Source of the DNA: Tillus elongatus
Lineage: Eukaryota; Arthropoda; Insecta; Coleoptera; Cleridae
Reading direction: 5' to 3'
NCBI GenBank assembly: GCA_964006375.1
Contig: OZ023266.1
Location: forward strand, 155,999,792 to 156,063,791
DNA: 64,000 nucleotides
Below, piece by piece: positions 61,555 to 64,000 of this stretch. The translations under genes and the position numbers were made by a program. The notes under the pieces were generated by a model. The model had not been told where the DNA came from. It saw only the letters and a list, made by a program, of their open reading frames with translations, and did not search any database. Positions within the stretch are counted from its first letter, which is position 1, and every line of letters starts with the position of its first letter.

Positions 61555-61989
61555 TTACATGTTTTTGCAAAAGGTGTTACTGTTTGTTTACAAAATGTTT
61601 TCTAAATAAATAAATTCAAAGTCTGATTAGAATAGTTATAATCTCAGAGGGTGTTTATTAACTAAACGCGCATCGCCTCATATTTGTAATTCTCAAGGTG
61701 GGTGATTTATGCTTTGCGGTTGAACGTTTCAGCTTAGAACCAAATTCATTACAATGTATGTTTACTGTCTGTTGGGGAAATCTCAAAATCTCTGCACGAT
61801 GTACATAACAAGACAAACAGATTTAGCATGGATTATTCGTGAGCCAGCGCTTCCTAGGTTGAACTGCAATTTCTATTGTGCATTCAAATGCACATTCACC
61901 CACGAGTGTTGGAATTGTAGAGTAAAATCTTAGTTAACCGTCTCTTTTATTTGTTTCATGTCCGCTATAAAAGTTTAACTGAAATATAA
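61555..61989. other. No recognised feature
   Basis: No gene or repeat match seen. Confidence 0.45.
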
Positions 61990-62890
<901 letters not shown>

Positions 62891-62904
62891 AATTTTTTTT
62901 AGGG

Positions 62905-62940
62905 AATTTTCTTAACAAAATCACTAATGGGGAGATCCGT

Positions 62941-63026
<86 letters not shown>

Positions 63027-64000
63027 TTCGTACCGATAAATCAAAAAATAATAGACCGATCTTGATCAAATTTCGTGAGTACCTTCCTTTTGCAAGTGGC
63101 TTGGGGAAGTTCGTTAGCCAGGAAAATCGGAACAGGTTTTCTTGGAAAATTTTGTGTTTTCTTTCTAAAAAATCCATATCTCCGGAAATAACAAAGTGAG
63201 GGCAACCAAATTTGGTACACATATTTATATTATAAGAAGTGAACCATGTACCAAAATTTAGATCTCTAAGTTTAAGGACAAAAAGTTACGGGCAGTTAAA
63301 GAAACACATTTTGGAGTTTTCCTGAAAATATCAAACGCGCAATTTAAAACGTCAAAATTGGCAATGTTTAGGCAAAGAACGTGAAACAAATAAGGATTAT
63401 GAGAAGAAAATATTGCAAGAAGACTGTTCTGCGAACCCTTAAGTTTCAGATTCAGCTGTCATTGACCTTCATTTTACTAAAATATTTACAGAAAATTCAT
63501 TTCAAATAGACCCTTTCTCTGATGCTTTGGCTGTCGTTTTAGCTAAGTAGGTTTAGTGACGTTTATGGTTTAACGGTCTATAATTTTTAGCTAATTTTCG
63601 TAGAACAAATTCGTTACTGCATTTTAGCATTTCTTATCGAAATATGATGCATGTTTGTAAGAAAAAAATATGGACGCAGTAAGTGCGTTTTCGTACCAAA
63701 TGTTTATTAAATCCTTCAAATTTCAATTTGCTATTAACGTAAGTTTTGTTGGTTAGGAAACCAACATTTAACTTTATTTTCGGAAATTTTTTAATGAACG
63801 GAGCAAGGCCATTTTGGTTGTGAATTTTCATTAAATGTTTCAAATTTCAATAACTTAATTTGCTATTAACCTAAGGTTTATTGGCTAGGAGACCAGTTTT
63901 CTCAGAAACATTTAAAGTTTATTTTCGGAATATTTTTGTACATTTTCAAATAATTATTTTAATAAAATATGGTACATTGTTCCTACTTATATAGGTTATA
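62905..64000 (+). mobile_element. Family H copy cut by the window end
   Basis: Palindrome (GGGAATTTTCTTAACAAAAT), short head GGGGAGATCCGTGTTTATA, TA tract and a tail that matches 52698-53500 and its reverse 26938-28047. It contains GGACGCAGTAAGTGCG at 63672 and GTTGGTTAGGAAACCAAC at 63747. The 3' hairpin would lie beyond 64000. Confidence 0.8.
62943..63020. repeat. (TA)n microsatellite
   Basis: Internal TA tract of the last family H copy. Confidence 0.99.

Overview
The window is insect nuclear DNA, AT-rich and crowded with transposable elements; a beetle-like large genome is my best guess but is not proven. The only host gene I recognise lies on the minus strand: three exons (42970-43069, 29130-30193, 11880-12095) that join in frame at clean GT-AG sites into part of a multicopper oxidase (laccase) relative. 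Two of the four N-terminal copper-ligand histidines are replaced (HWRG instead of HWHG; HAY instead of HSH), so it fits the insect multicopper oxidase-related protein (MCORP) better than a working laccase. Its two visible introns are about 12.8 and 17.0 kb. The signal-peptide exon and the C-terminal copper domain were not found and probably lie outside the window.

Layout by rising coordinate: 1-5.4 kb, a mariner-like remnant and degenerate copies of an abundant repeat family with an internal (TA)n tract (called family H here); 5.5-8.6 kb, a broken two-ORF non-LTR element ending in (ATT)n; 9.3-11.6 kb, a family H copy with an amplified 270-282 bp internal block; 11.9 kb, MCORP exon; 13.2-14.1 kb, a foldback element with 70-bp minisatellites; 14.1-20.8 kb, three long-TIR mariner-like elements separated only by (TA)n tracts; 22-25.4 kb, broken Jockey-type and RNase H-bearing LINE copies; 25.5-28.8 kb, a 21-bp minisatellite, a Tc1 remnant split by a SINE, and two family H copies; 29-30 kb, the large MCORP exon; 32.4-33.5 kb, Penelope-like (GIY-YIG) debris; 34.6-41.4 kb, two more long-TIR mariners and LINE fragments; 43 kb, MCORP exon; 43.3-47.3 kb, hAT, tRNA-like and LINE fragments; 47.5-60.5 kb, three Jockey-type copies, one with a fully open 988-codon ORF; 60.5-64 kb, further family H copies and a SINE.

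The elements are nested. SINEs sit in DNA transposons, a LINE and a Jockey copy sit inside family H copies, and nearly every mariner-like element abuts a (TA)n tract, as expected for TA-targeting transposases. About 30 long (TA)n tracts total roughly 2.7 kb. The least ordinary features are family H itself (palindromic start, embedded (TA)n, subterminal inverted repeat, terminal 5-5-5 hairpin, an architecture like Helentron-associated elements), a spliceosomal-type intron inside a mariner-like transposase, and hammerhead-like CTGATGA...GAAAC cores recurring in Penelope-related palindromes.
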